From the NCBI GenBank assembly GCA_963828755.1, contig CAWHFY010000006.1, positions 1 to 51,491 of the forward strand: DNA of 51,491 nucleotides, written 5' to 3'. The notes under the pieces were generated by a model. That model searched no databases. It had not been told where the DNA came from and worked only from the letters and a program-made list of their open reading frames with translations. Below, piece after piece: positions 1 to 9,607 of the stretch; the first letter of the stretch is position 1; every line of letters begins with the position of its first letter. Both the position numbers and the translations under genes were made by a program. The stretch comes from WHSW01 sp963828755 (GTDB lineage: Bacteria > Actinomycetota > Thermoleophilia > Solirubrobacterales > 70-9).

Positions 1-49
1 CCGCCGGTGGGGTCGGGGGCGCGTCGGTGGCTGCCTGTCGCGGGCCCAA

Positions 50-55
50 TAGGAT
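50..55 (+). promoter_or_regulatory. Leaderless-type -10 element
   Basis: The hexamer TAGGAT ends 6 bases before the GTG at 62. Several other genes here have a TANNNT hexamer 6-7 bases before the start codon, the spacing expected when transcription begins at the start codon itself. No Shine-Dalgarno sequence is visible. Confidence 0.5.
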
Positions 56-61
56 CGCGCG

Positions 62-436
62 GTGCCAAACGACGAGCCAGAGGTCATCAACCCGCCGGCC
101 TTCGACGAACTGCGCCGCCGCGCCTCAGAAGGGCCGGTGGTGATGCTCAACCTGCTCGACTTCAAGCCCGACGGCGGCGCCGAGCGCTACCGCGAGTACG
201 GCGAGGCGGTGGCGCCGCTACTGGAGCGCGCCGGTGCCAAGGTCCTGTACGCGGGCGACGCGGGCGGGGCGCTGATCGGGCCGAGCGGCTGGGACCTCGT
301 GCTGCTGGTCCAATATCCGACCCGCCAAGCGTTCCTCGACATGATCACCTCGCCCGAGTACCTCGAGATCGCCCACCTGCGCACCGAGTCGCTCGAGCGC
401 GGCGAGCTGCACCCGCTGGACACCGCCGAGGTCTAG
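62..436 (+). CDS. DUF1330 domain-containing protein
   Basis: This 124-residue protein fits the small DUF1330 family, a ferredoxin-like dimeric alpha/beta barrel fold. The family pattern is visible: a first strand reading VVMLNLLDFKPDG, a tyrosine-rich segment (RYREYGEAV), a central hydrophobic strand (WDLVLLVQYP) and a C-terminal helix region SPEYLEIAHLRTESLE. Length is normal for the family. The GTG start has a -10-like hexamer 6 bases upstream and no Shine-Dalgarno sequence, consistent with a leaderless transcript. The neighbour at 470-2951 is convergent, so the gene is probably monocistronic. The biochemical role of most family members is unknown and nothing here assigns one. Confidence 0.85.
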   Translation: MPNDEPEVINPPAFDELRRRASEGPVVMLNLLDFKPDGGAERYREYGEAVAPLLERAGAKVLYAGDAGGALIGPSGWDLVLLVQYPTRQAFLDMITSPEYLEIAHLRTESLERGELHPLDTAEV

Positions 437-469
437 TCGATCGATTCCATCAGATCGGCGCTCGCGACC

Positions 470-2951
470 CTATTCGGCGAGCGGCGCCGGGCGTCCGAGG
501 TGGTAGCCCTGGGCGTAGTCGACCCCGAGCTCGCGCAGGCCGTTCAGGATCGCCTCGTCATCGACCCCCTCGCCGATCGTCCGCATCCCGAGGCTCTCGG
601 CGATCGTCACGATCGAGCGAACGATCGCGCGGTCGGCGGCCGACTCGTGAATCCCGCGAACGAACTCCATGTCGACCTTCAGGTACTGGACCGGCAGGTT
701 CTTGAGGTAGGTGAGCGAGCCGAACCCGGTGCCGAAGTCGTCGATCGCCAGGGAGCAGCCGAGCCGTTCGATGTGACCTCCGAACTCGCGCAGATCCTCG
801 CTCGCGGTCGCGGCGGCCGTCTCGGTCAACTCGAAGACGACGTCCTCGGGGCGCGCACCGGTGCGCTCGAGCGTACTGCTGATATGGGCGCTCAGCCCCG
901 GGTCGGAGATCGAGCGTGCCGAGAGGTTGACCGTGACCGCCTGCCCGCTGGTGGCGCCGTCGAGCGCCTTGGAGATCACCAGCCGATCGATCTCACCCAT
1001 CAGCCCGAACCGCTCCGCGGTCGGGAGAAACGCGCCGGGCGCGAGCACCGAGCCGTCCTCCTCGACCATCCTGACGAGCATCTCCGCGCCGGCGCGCTCG
1101 CCGGTTGCGAGGTCGAAGATCGGCTGCTCGTAGAGGACGAGGCGGTCCGCGTCGATCGCCTCGCGCACCCGCCCGACCCAGGCGAGGCGCTCGGCCCCGG
1201 TCCCGCTGAAGATCTCGTAGCGGTCGCCGCCGCGCTCCTTTGCCTCGTGCAGAGCGATGTCAGCCGCGATCATCAGGTCCTCGTCGGTCGATTGCGACCT
1301 GGTGCCGAAGCTGACCGCCCCGGCGCTCGCCCGCGCCGGCAGCTGCGACTGGCGCGCGCGGATCCCGCGCAGCAGCGCCGCGAGGCGTCGGCGCACGGCC
1401 CGCTCCGCGGCGATGTCGAGCAGGACGGTGAACTCGTCGCCGCCGAACCGAGCCAGGAACTCACCAGGCCGGATGACGTCGCTGAGCGCGGTCGCGATCG
1501 ATCGCAGCATCGCGTCGCCGGCGGCGTGGCCCAGTGAGTCGTTGACGTACTTGAGGTGGTCGACGTCGATGATCACCACAGTGCCGTCGGTGCCGTCGGC
1601 GCGTCGGCGCCGCAGTTCGTCGGCGAACCGGCGGCGGTTGGCGAGCCCGGTGAGCTCGTCATGCTCGGCGCGGTGGCGAAGCTCCTCCTCGGCGCGGCGG
1701 CGCTCGGTGATGTCGATCAGCACCCCCTCGAGCTGGACGCGACCGCCGTCGACGGGGCGGCCCATGGCACCCTCGTCGCGCACCCAGAGCATCCGCCCGT
1801 CGGCGGCGAAGATCCGGTACTCGACCGAGAGCGGCTCGAGGGTCTTCGCGCAACGCTCCTCCTCGGCCTGCAGCCGTTCGCGATCATCGGGATGGACGCG
1901 GTTCCACCACAGCCACGGATCGCCGATCCACTCCTCGGCGCTGTAGCCGAGGAGGTTCTCGATCTGCGGGGAGACGAACGTCCACTGACCACCGGGCCCG
2001 TAGTCGGCGAGATAGGAGACGACCGGGAGCCGCTCGATCAGGCCCCGGTAGCGGCGCTCGGCGTCGGCGAGCGCCTCAACCGTGCCATTCAACGAGGCCG
2101 AGCCGATGAGTAGCTGACAGCTGGACTCGAGGAGGGCGAGATCGTCGGTCACGAGGCCCGCCCCTCCGTGCAGGGCGATGGCGATCGCCGGTGCGTTCGG
2201 CATCGAGATCTGGAACGCGACCCCGTCCTCGAGCTCGATCACCCCGGCCTCTTCCTCGGAGACGGGGGGCGGCGGATAGCTGCCGGCGCCGTCGTCGCCC
2301 GCCACGGCGACCAGCTCCTGCTCGTCGGCGGCCGGCGGCCGGTGCCAGATCCTGACGACCTCGGCGGGGAGCTCCTCGCGAACCATGACCGCGACCGCGA
2401 TCCCGAGATCCTCGAGCGGCGCGCCGCGCAGAACCTGGTTGGCGAGCGAGGTCAGCGCCGCCAGGCGACGGGCCTTGACCCGGTCGCGGGAGATGTCGCG
2501 GACGAGCGTGACGATCACCGGCTCGGGGGTCTCGATGCAGGTGATGGTGACCTCGATCGGAAAGCGCTCGCCGTTGGCCCGGATGCCCTCGCGCTCGGCG
2601 CGGGCCCCGGAGGGCGGCGGCGAGGCGGCGATCTGGCGCAACCGCCCGCGCTCGAGCTCGTGCTTGTCGGGAGGCACCATCAACTCGACGATGTCGGCGC
2701 CGAGCGCCCGTTCGCGCGAATGGCCGAAGGTCAGCTCGGCGGCCGGGTTCCACTCGACCACGTGGCCGGTCGGGATCGAAGGCGATCACGCAGTCGACCG
2801 AGGCGTCGACCAGGGCGCGCTCGAGCGAATCGCTCTCGGGCGCCAGCCGGCGGGAGAAGCCGTTCGCGGTCTTGGGTCCGTTGGCCCGGGGGACCGTCCC
2901 ATTGCCGGAAGGGCGCGCCCTCGCGCTTCTCGACTTGGTCGTTTCTCCCAT
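470..2951 (-). CDS. PAS-GGDEF-EAL cyclic-di-GMP signalling protein (frameshifted)
   Basis: A cytoplasmic signalling protein of about 826 residues that should make and/or degrade cyclic di-GMP. Order: an N-terminal PAS domain, a GAF-like region, a second PAS (WTFVSPQIENLLGYSAEEW with HPDDRERL), a GGDEF domain near residue 500 with an intact A-site (RFGGDEF) and HDELTGLANRR, then an EAL domain. In the EAL domain the first motif reads EML, which keeps the catalytic Glu; DDFGTGFGSL, a KVD motif and QGYHLGRP are also intact, so both activities look possible. The first about 60 codons (from ATG at 2951) are in another frame: removing one C near 2768 turns the junction into DPDGHVVEWNP, a normal PAS sequence. 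This is probably a sequence error. It is convergent with the DUF1330 gene and separated by 107 bp from the ABC permease. Confidence 0.88.
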
Positions 2952-3057
2952 ACCGCGTGCGCCTCCGGCGCCTCCCAGTGGACGATCGGTGTACGTATCG
3001 GCACGAGAGGGCGCGAACGTTAGCCGCGGCGGGTCAGGCCACTGGCAGCCGGCGGCG

Positions 3058-3854
3058 CTACGCGCGCAGCTTGTAGCCCTGCTTGAACAACCGCAGGTTG
3101 ACCGCGAACAGGGCCGCGGTCGCGCCGGCCAGCGCCAGCATGGAGAGCGCGACGCTCGCCTCGGTGTAGCCGAGAAAGCCGTAGCGGACCAGGTTGATCA
3201 TGTAGTAGACCGGGTTGAAGTGGGTCAGGGTCTGAAACGGCTCGGGCAACAGCGACGCCGAGTAGAAGACCCCGCCCAGGAAGATCAGGGGCGTCAGCAC
3301 GAACGTCTGCGCGACCGAGACGTCGTCGAACTGCTCGGCGCGCACGCCGATCAGCACCCCGAGCTGGCCGAAGAAGAAGCCGACCAGAAACAGCGCCGGG
3401 ATCAGGATCAGGACGTGCTCGACCGGTAGGTCGACCAGCAGCGCCGAGGCGATGAAGGTGAGCACCGCGACCGCGCCCCCGCGGGTGAAGCCGCCGAGCG
3501 AGAAGGCGCTCAGCAGCTCGAGCGGCGAGGCCGGCGAGGAGAGCTGGTCCTGGATCGCGCCCTGGAACTTCTGCTGGAGGATCGACGACGCGTTGTTGGA
3601 GAACGAGTTCATCGCCCAGGCCATCATGATCAGCCCCGGGATCACGAAGACGACGTAATCGAAGCCGTGCAGCTCGTTGATGCGCGAGCCGAGCGCCGCG
3701 CCGAAGACGGTGATGTAGAGGAAGGTCTCGAGCAGCGGCGCGCCGATCGTCTGCTTCTTGATCTTCATGAACCGGTTGAGCTCGCGCCGCCACAGCGTGA
3801 AGAAGCGGATCTGGCCGGTGGTCATCCCGCGCACCCGCGGCCGTGGAATGGCGC

Positions 3855-3858
<4 letters not shown>
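3058..3858 (-). CDS. ABC-2 type transporter permease
   Basis: A 266-residue integral membrane protein of the ABC-2 permease family (drug, polyketide or polysaccharide exporters). About six hydrophobic segments are visible, including FVIPGLIMMAWAMNSF, ILIPALFLVGFFFGQLGVLI and TPLIFLGGVFYSASLLP, followed by the family signature HFNPVYYMINLVRYGFLGY. The ATG lies inside an ATGA overlap with the stop of the upstream ATPase gene, so the two are translationally coupled and should form one exporter. The substrate cannot be read from the sequence. No frame change was seen. Confidence 0.93.
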
Positions 3859-4653
<795 letters not shown>

Positions 4654-4815
4654 CAGGCGGCGGTGATGATGATGAAGGCTCAAGTGCGCTCGAAGTCAAG
4701 TACGAGGCACGCCGAACTAAATGTAGTGGGCCGCGACGCGCTTTCCTCGGCGAAACGAATCGGCGCCCGAGTGGACAGGAAGGGCAGTCCATGCGAGATC
4801 AAGGAGCGTGAGCCG

Positions 4816-5224
4816 ATGAACGCGAACGAGCACGAGTCCGACGGCGCGACGCGAGTCGCATACATCCTCGGCGTGCCGCTGGCCGCCGACGTCGTACGCC
4901 AATGGCCGCAGATGGAGGAGATCGTCCGCACCAGAAAGCTGGTCGCCGACGTCGAAGGGAACTTTCCCGAGCTGACCCTCGAAGTCGGCCGGCGGCTGAG
5001 GCTCGACGACACCGTGGTCGTGGAGTGGACGTGCGATTACGGCGACGGGCGCCTGTATCGAAACGTGACGATCGGCGAGCTCGAGGACGGCGAAGCGGTG
5101 CGCGTCACCGACTATTGGGGCGAGCCGACCGCGACCCCGGAGTGGCGCCGATCGCTCACCGAGCCGGCTCGAGATGCCGGGGAGCGGCATCTGGCCCGAC
5201 GCACGCCACCTGGCTCACCACTGA
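4816..5224 (+). CDS. SnoaL-like / NTF2-like protein (frameshifted)
   Basis: A small protein of about 136 residues, probably of the SnoaL/NTF2-like alpha+beta barrel superfamily, which contains ligand-binding proteins, isomerases and hydrolases. The ATG at 4816 follows a good Shine-Dalgarno sequence (AAGGAG at 4801-4806). The core reads VVEWTCDYGDGRLYRNVT and VTDYWGEPTATPEWR, typical of the fold. In the starting frame the protein would run on without a stop into the next gene. In the +1 frame the sequence continues as RLEMPGSGIWPDARHL and stops at 5224, a normal family ending. One extra C near 5164 (GAGCCGG for GAGCGG) explains this. No substrate can be assigned. Confidence 0.7.
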
Positions 5225-5322
5225 GCGGGCCGCTACCGAGCGTGCTCCGTACCCGCCCCGGAGGTCGGCCCGCCCGAGCGCCGACAACATCGGTGGTCGA
5301 TGACCCCTTTGGAAGGAAACGA

Positions 5323-5841
5323 ATGAGATCGAAACTGATCGCGCTCGGGCTCGCAGCCTTCGCGATGGTCGCGTTCGGCGCGATCGCCGCCGGTTGCGGC
5401 AGCGACGACGAAGCCGGGACGACGGCCGCGGCGGAGTCGGAGTCGGAGTCGGACTCCGACGCCGACGAGTCGGCGGCCAGTACCACCACCGCGAGCACCG
5501 GCGGCGGCGAGACCCTGGCGATCGACATGGGCGAGTTCTTCTACAAGCCCGACGCGGTCGAGGCGAAGGCCGGCCAGGTGACGATCGACGCGTCCAACAT
5601 CGGATCGGCCCCACACGAGCTCGTGCTCGCGAAGACCGACGACGCCCCCGACCAGCTGCCGACCAGCTCCGACGGCAGCGTCGACGAGGCGGGCCTCGAC
5701 GTGCCCGGTGAGGTCGAGGAGGTCGAGGGCGGCGCCGAGGGCACCGTCTCGCTGGATCTCCAGCCCGGCAAGTACGTCATGTTCTGCAACCTGCCCGGCC
5801 ACTACTCGGGCGGCATGTACGGGAGCCTGACCGTCAAGTAG
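5323..5841 (+). CDS. Blue-copper (cupredoxin-like) lipoprotein
   Basis: A 172-residue exported lipoprotein with a plastocyanin-like domain. The ATG at 5323 has a strong ribosome site (GGAAGGA at 5311-5317). A basic start and hydrophobic stretch end in a lipobox, AIAAGC, with the acylated Cys near residue 25, followed by an acidic Ser/Thr-rich linker. The C-terminal domain carries the type 1 copper ligands in order: a His in APHELVLAK, then Cys, His and Met in CNLPGHYSGGM. This pattern supports a membrane-anchored electron carrier or copper-binding protein. The open frame extends upstream without a stop only because the preceding gene is frameshifted; the signal peptide and ribosome site mark the true start. 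Confidence 0.9.
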   Translation: MRSKLIALGLAAFAMVAFGAIAAGCGSDDEAGTTAAAESESESDSDADESAASTTTASTGGGETLAIDMGEFFYKPDAVEAKAGQVTIDASNIGSAPHELVLAKTDDAPDQLPTSSDGSVDEAGLDVPGEVEEVEGGAEGTVSLDLQPGKYVMFCNLPGHYSGGMYGSLTVK

Positions 5842-5900
5842 CTCCGGCGGCGGCGGCGGGCGGCTGCGGCCGGCTCGCCGTCGCTCCTTCCGGCTGGCGT

Positions 5901-5906
5901 TAGGGT
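5901..5906 (+). promoter_or_regulatory. Leaderless-type -10 element before P450 gene
   Basis: TAGGGT lies 7 bases before the GTG at 5914, the spacing expected for a transcript starting at the start codon. No Shine-Dalgarno sequence is present. Confidence 0.55.
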
Positions 5907-5913
5907 CCGTGGG

Positions 5914-7131
5914 GTGAGCGCCACCGCCCTCGACTCGCTCGAGATCCCCGAGCTCGACGACCTCGACCCGGAGCTGCGCGGCCCGGCCTTCGACGCAAAG
6001 ATGGCCGAGCTCGCCGCCGAGAGCTGGATCGCGCGGGCGAAGCTCGGCCTCGTCGTCCTCGACCGCGAGTCGGGCGAGTTCTTCCTGCGCTCCAAGCAGG
6101 CGACCTTCCCGGGCAAGGCGCTCGCCGAGCTGTTCGACATGAAGGAGGGCGCGCTCGGCGAAGAGGTCGCCCGCAACATCCTCCACATCGACGGCGACGA
6201 CCACCGACGGCTGCGCAACCTGGTCAACCCGGCGTTCACGCCGCGCGCCGCCGACAAGTGGCGCCCGGTGATGCGCGACTACATCACCGAGCTCTTCGAC
6301 GCGGTCGCGGCGGCGGGCCAGTGCGACGCGGTCACGGCGCTATGCAAGCCATACCCGGCGATGACGATCGCGACTGTGGTCGGCGCGCCGCCCGCCGACG
6401 CCGAGCGACTGGCCTCCTGGTCGCGCTGGATCCAGCTGCAGTTCGACGGCCCGACCCTGGCCGAGCACCGCGACGAGGTCGAGCGCGCGTGCGAGGAGCT
6501 CTACGCGTATCTCGACGAGCTGATCGTCGCCAAGCGCGCCGACCCGGGAGAGGACCTGCTCTCGACCCTGATCGCCGTCCACGATGGCGACGACCGCCTC
6601 GACGACGCCGAGCTTCGCAACCTGGTGCTCAACGTCTTGGTCGGCGGGGTCGACACGACCCAGTCACAGCTCGCCCACGCGCTGCGCCTGTTCGCCGCCC
6701 ACCCCGATCAGTGGGATCTACTCGCGGCCGAGCCCGAGCGGGCCGCGAACGCGGTCTCGGAGATCATCCGGGTCGCCCCGGTGACCCCGTTCACGGCGCG
6801 GATCGTCCTCGAGGACCTGGAGCACCGCGGGGTCGCGTTCCCGGCCGGGACGATCGTGATCGTCTGCGCGCACCAGGCCAACCGCGACGCCGAGGCCGGC
6901 GGCGCCGAGTTCGACATCACCCGCGAGGGCGCCGGCAAGCGCGCGCTCACCTTCGGCGCCGGGATCCACTACTGCCTCGGCGCCAACCTCGCGCGCGCCG
7001 AGCTCTCCGAGGCGCTCGCCCACCTGGCGCCGCGGATGCTGGGCCTCGAGCTCAACGGCGAGCCCGCCTACGGCTCGATCCACGGGGTGTACGGCCTCGA
7101 CGAGCTGCCGATCCGCTGGAACGCCACCTAG
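5914..7131 (+). CDS. Cytochrome P450
   Basis: A 405-residue soluble bacterial (class I) P450. The I-helix oxygen-activation motif GGVDTTQSQ lies near residue 244, the K-helix ExxR motif is EIIR near 283, and the heme-binding loop FGAGIHYCLGANLA near 347 supplies the thiolate Cys. The C-helix region reads HIDGDDHRRLRNLVNPAFTP, also typical. Length is normal. A monooxygenase of this class needs a ferredoxin and reductase, and none is encoded nearby. The copper lipoprotein just upstream need not be related. The GTG start is supported by the -10 hexamer 7 bases upstream. The substrate is unknown. Confidence 0.95.
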   Translation: MSATALDSLEIPELDDLDPELRGPAFDAKMAELAAESWIARAKLGLVVLDRESGEFFLRSKQATFPGKALAELFDMKEGALGEEVARNILHIDGDDHRRLRNLVNPAFTPRAADKWRPVMRDYITELFDAVAAAGQCDAVTALCKPYPAMTIATVVGAPPADAERLASWSRWIQLQFDGPTLAEHRDEVERACEELYAYLDELIVAKRADPGEDLLSTLIAVHDGDDRLDDAELRNLVLNVLVGGVDTTQSQLAHALRLFAAHPDQWDLLAAEPERAANAVSEIIRVAPVTPFTARIVLEDLEHRGVAFPAGTIVIVCAHQANRDAEAGGAEFDITREGAGKRALTFGAGIHYCLGANLARAELSEALAHLAPRMLGLELNGEPAYGSIHGVYGLDELPIRWNAT

Positions 7132-7141
7132 GGCGCTTCTC

Positions 7142-7190
7142 GCCGAGCGTTACATTCGCGTCGATAGGCGACGCAAACGTAACGCTCGGC
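7142..7190. terminator. Inverted repeat, probable bidirectional terminator
   Basis: A 22-base arm and its near-perfect complement (20 of 22 pairs) flank a 5-base loop, ATAGG. It lies between the convergent P450 gene (stop 7131) and the secreted-protein gene (stop 7222). There is no clear U-run on either side, which is common for terminators in GC-rich actinobacteria. The arms include GAGCGTTAC and GTAACGCTC, more AT-rich than the surroundings. Confidence 0.55.
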
Positions 7191-7221
7191 ATCGCGTCGG
7201 CAGCGGTGGACCGCGCGCCCG

Positions 7222-8157
7222 CTACGGCGCCGGCGGTGGCGTCGTCGTCTCGGCCATCAGCGAGTCGATCGTCTGCATCATCGTGCCGTCGCGCGGCGCC
7301 GAGTACGAGAACAGGGTCGCATTGCGACCCTCGCGGTCGCGCTCGCACTCGGGGAAGAAGACCGGGTAGGCAAAGCTGAAGTGGTTGGCCGCCTGCTGGC
7401 GGGCGCGCTTGGTCACGTAGCCGATCCGCCGCCGGGTCGAGAAGTCCTCGATGAAATGACATCCGTCGCTGCTGGCGAGGTTCGGGCTGTTGCCGAGGTG
7501 GAAGAAGATCGTCGCGCGGCGCGCGAGCTGGCGGACCGCGGCCAGGTCGATGTTGAAACCGAAGTCCTGCACCGCGATGTAGTCGGTGCCGGCCGGGATC
7601 TTCGGGTGGCTCGCGATCCCGAACGCGTTGCCGCCGAGGAACTCGCCGTTGGCGTGGGCATACGCGACCGCGGCCCGCATCACGTTCGGCTTCTGCTTCG
7701 CCGCCGGGGTGTAGAAGTCGAACAGCCAGCCGTCGTTGTCGACGGCGTTGCGGACCCGGGCCATCATCGCCCTCATCTTGCGCGCGTTCGGGTACTGCAG
7801 CGCGTTGAGCTCGACCGAGAACTGCGCCTCGGGGCTGGTCGTCCTGACCGCCGCGACCACCGTCTTCCACGCGTTGATCTCGCGCGGGCGGACCTTCTGG
7901 CCGGCGCTGAAGCGCAGCAGGGTCGAGACGTAGGTCGGCTTCAGCGAGGCGAGCGCAGCGCCGATCGAGGCCGGCGTCTCGCCCTTGGCCGTGAACTGAC
8001 CGTCCTGATACATCCGCGTTGAGGCGATCCGCGACCCGTCGGGGGGGCCGACCGCGGCCTGTGCGCTCGCCGCGCTCGCGGCACACAGCGCCAGCGCGAC
8101 CAGCGCCGCGCGCCCCGGAATCCGCCGCCTCGCGGCCGTCTGCCCTCCCTCACCCAT
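7222..8157 (-). CDS. Secreted protein of unknown function
   Basis: A protein of about 311 residues with an N-terminal signal peptide: ATG at 8157 (MGEGGQTAARRR), a hydrophobic stretch LVALALCAASAASAQA and a likely cleavage before AAVGPPDG. A longer open frame exists upstream, but the signal peptide fixes this start, and a -10-like TAATCT lies 8 bases before it. The mature part has alternating strands and helices (STLLRFSAGQ, AQFSVELNA, GWLFDFYTP, DYIAVQDFGFNID, ATIFFHLGN), suggesting a TIM-barrel-like, possibly glycan-related fold. I do not recognise a named family or catalytic pair, so this stays a secreted hypothetical protein. Confidence 0.75.
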   Translation of the reverse strand: MGEGGQTAARRRIPGRAALVALALCAASAASAQAAVGPPDGSRIASTRMYQDGQFTAKGETPASIGAALASLKPTYVSTLLRFSAGQKVRPREINAWKTVVAAVRTTSPEAQFSVELNALQYPNARKMRAMMARVRNAVDNDGWLFDFYTPAAKQKPNVMRAAVAYAHANGEFLGGNAFGIASHPKIPAGTDYIAVQDFGFNIDLAAVRQLARRATIFFHLGNSPNLASSDGCHFIEDFSTRRRIGYVTKRARQQAANHFSFAYPVFFPECERDREGRNATLFSYSAPRDGTMMQTIDSLMAETTTPPPAP

Positions 8158-8387
8158 CGTCGGCGAGATTATCGGCGGGTCCAGCGGAGGATCGACCCCG
8201 AACGTCCATCCGTCCAGCCGGGGCTTCGCGAAGCACGTAAACTCTGTGATTCGACCGCCCGCTGGGCCTCCTCCCTCGCCCTTCGAGCCCCACTTCGCAG
8301 AGGGATCGAGGCCTTCGCATCGACGACCGCAGCTCACCGACCGTTCGCATCCGCGCCTGGATTCGCCGCCACCCGGTCGCCGTCACC

Positions 8388-9326
8388 GTGCTCTGCACCC
8401 TGGTCGTCGGCGTCGCGCTGGTCGTCGGCCTCTGGGGCAAGCGCGACGCCTTCGTCACCGCGCTCGGCGGCGCCCCCGCCTGGGCGCTGGCCGCGGTCGT
8501 CGCCCTGCAGCTCGTCTGGCTGGTCGCGCGCAGCGAGGCCTGGCACGTCTGCGTCGGCGCCGCCGGCGGGCAGGTCGGGCGCCGGCGCCTCTACCGCGCC
8601 GCCGCGGTCGGCTACCTCGGCAACCTCTTCAACTCGAGCTTCGGGCTCGGGGTGCGGATCGCGGCGCTGCGCCGCTCGGCCCCGGCGCAGAGCCCCGGCG
8701 TCTCGGTCCTGATCGCCGCCGAGATGCCGATCGTCGTGGTCGAGATCGCGCTCGCCGCGCTCTGCTCGTTCACCTTGGTCGCGCCGCTCAACGTCGCCTG
8801 GTGGGTGCCGATCATCTGCCTCGCGGTCGCCCTCGCCGGAATCGTCGTCGTGACCCGGATCGCCCGTCACCGCCACGACGGCTTCTGGGCCGGGCTCGCG
8901 GTGATGCGCGGCCTCGGCAGCCGCAACCGGATCATCGGCCTGGTCGTGTTCGCGGTCAGCGCGCAGGTGGCGCGCAACTGGCTCGTCCTGCACGGCCTCG
9001 GCGTCGACGTCTCGGTCTTCGATGCGATGGCGCTGCTGATCGCCGCCGCCGTCTTCGGCCTGCTGCCGGTGGGCCCGACCCTCGGGGTCGCCACGTCGGT
9101 CGTCATCCTCGGCGCCAACGGCGTCGCGGTCACCGCCGCCGCCGGAGCGCTGCTCACGGCGACCGGTGCGATCGGGGCGCTCGGCTTCGCCGTCTGGGCG
9201 CTGGTCGACCGCCTCGCCCAACGCCGCGGCGGCCGCGAGCCGGCGCCGGCGCCCGCCCTGGCCCCGGCGCCGCCGATCCCGGTCGCGCCGACCGCGGCGC
9301 CCGCCTACGGGTCGACGAACCCGTAG
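8388..9326 (+). CDS. YbhN/UPF0104-type integral membrane protein
   Basis: A polytopic membrane protein resembling the lysylphosphatidylglycerol-flippase-like (YbhN, UPF0104) family. About eight hydrophobic segments are visible, for example LVVGVALVVGLWG, WALAAVVALQLVWLVARSEA and IIGLVVFAVSAQVARNW. The family motif region RAAAVGYLGNLFNSSFGLGV matches the conserved helix around G-x-x-x-N. The tail is Pro/Ala-rich and cytoplasmic. The frame is open upstream of the GTG at 8388 (RIRAWIRRHPVAV), so the true start is probably earlier. A GTG at 8246 in another frame, next to TAAACT, would fit if one extra base lies between 8246 and 8388. Its stop overlaps the convergent gene by 22 bases. Confidence 0.78.
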   Translation: MLCTLVVGVALVVGLWGKRDAFVTALGGAPAWALAAVVALQLVWLVARSEAWHVCVGAAGGQVGRRRLYRAAAVGYLGNLFNSSFGLGVRIAALRRSAPAQSPGVSVLIAAEMPIVVVEIALAALCSFTLVAPLNVAWWVPIICLAVALAGIVVVTRIARHRHDGFWAGLAVMRGLGSRNRIIGLVVFAVSAQVARNWLVLHGLGVDVSVFDAMALLIAAAVFGLLPVGPTLGVATSVVILGANGVAVTAAAGALLTATGAIGALGFAVWALVDRLAQRRGGREPAPAPALAPAPPIPVAPTAAPAYGSTNP

Positions 9327-9607
9327 GACCCGACCACGCTCGCCGGGGTCACCTCCGGCCCCTCGACGCAGCGCTCGTGCAGTCCCTTCTGGAAGCGCTT
9401 GAACGCCGCCAAGCGGGTCAGCGGTCGCGAGTCGTCGTCGACGACCGCGACGTGGACGAAGCTGACACCGTCGTCGAGGCGAAACGTCGCGTAGCGAAAG
9501 CCGGGTGGGCCCGCGGCGCGAAGCTCCTCGTAGACGGTCTCGACCAGGGCGGCGTTCTCATCGCCGCGGCCGGGCTCGACCCGATAGCGGACCACGGTCG
9601 CGTTCAT
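9305..9607 (-). CDS. Antibiotic-biosynthesis-monooxygenase-like small protein
   Basis: A 100-residue protein that looks like a dimeric alpha/beta-barrel (ABM, quinol monooxygenase-like) domain: first strand TVVRYRVEPGRGDENAALV, a middle strand FRYATFRLDDGVSFVHVAVVD, and a C-terminal helix AAFKRFQKGLHERC. Its ATG overlaps the stop of the MFS transporter gene in an ATGA arrangement, so it is translationally coupled to it. Pairing of an exporter with such a small enzyme or binding protein suggests a shared role in handling an aromatic or toxic compound, but this is inference. The 3' end overlaps the convergent membrane-protein gene by 22 bases. Confidence 0.75.
   Translation of the reverse strand: MNATVVRYRVEPGRGDENAALVETVYEELRAAGPPGFRYATFRLDDGVSFVHVAVVDDDSRPLTRLAAFKRFQKGLHERCVEGPEVTPASVVGSYGFVDP

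Noticed and set aside
5420..5500. GA-rich tandem repeat (GAGTCGGAGTCGG) as a repeat element
   Set aside because: It encodes the acidic Ser/Glu/Asp linker of the copper lipoprotein and is explained by protein composition.
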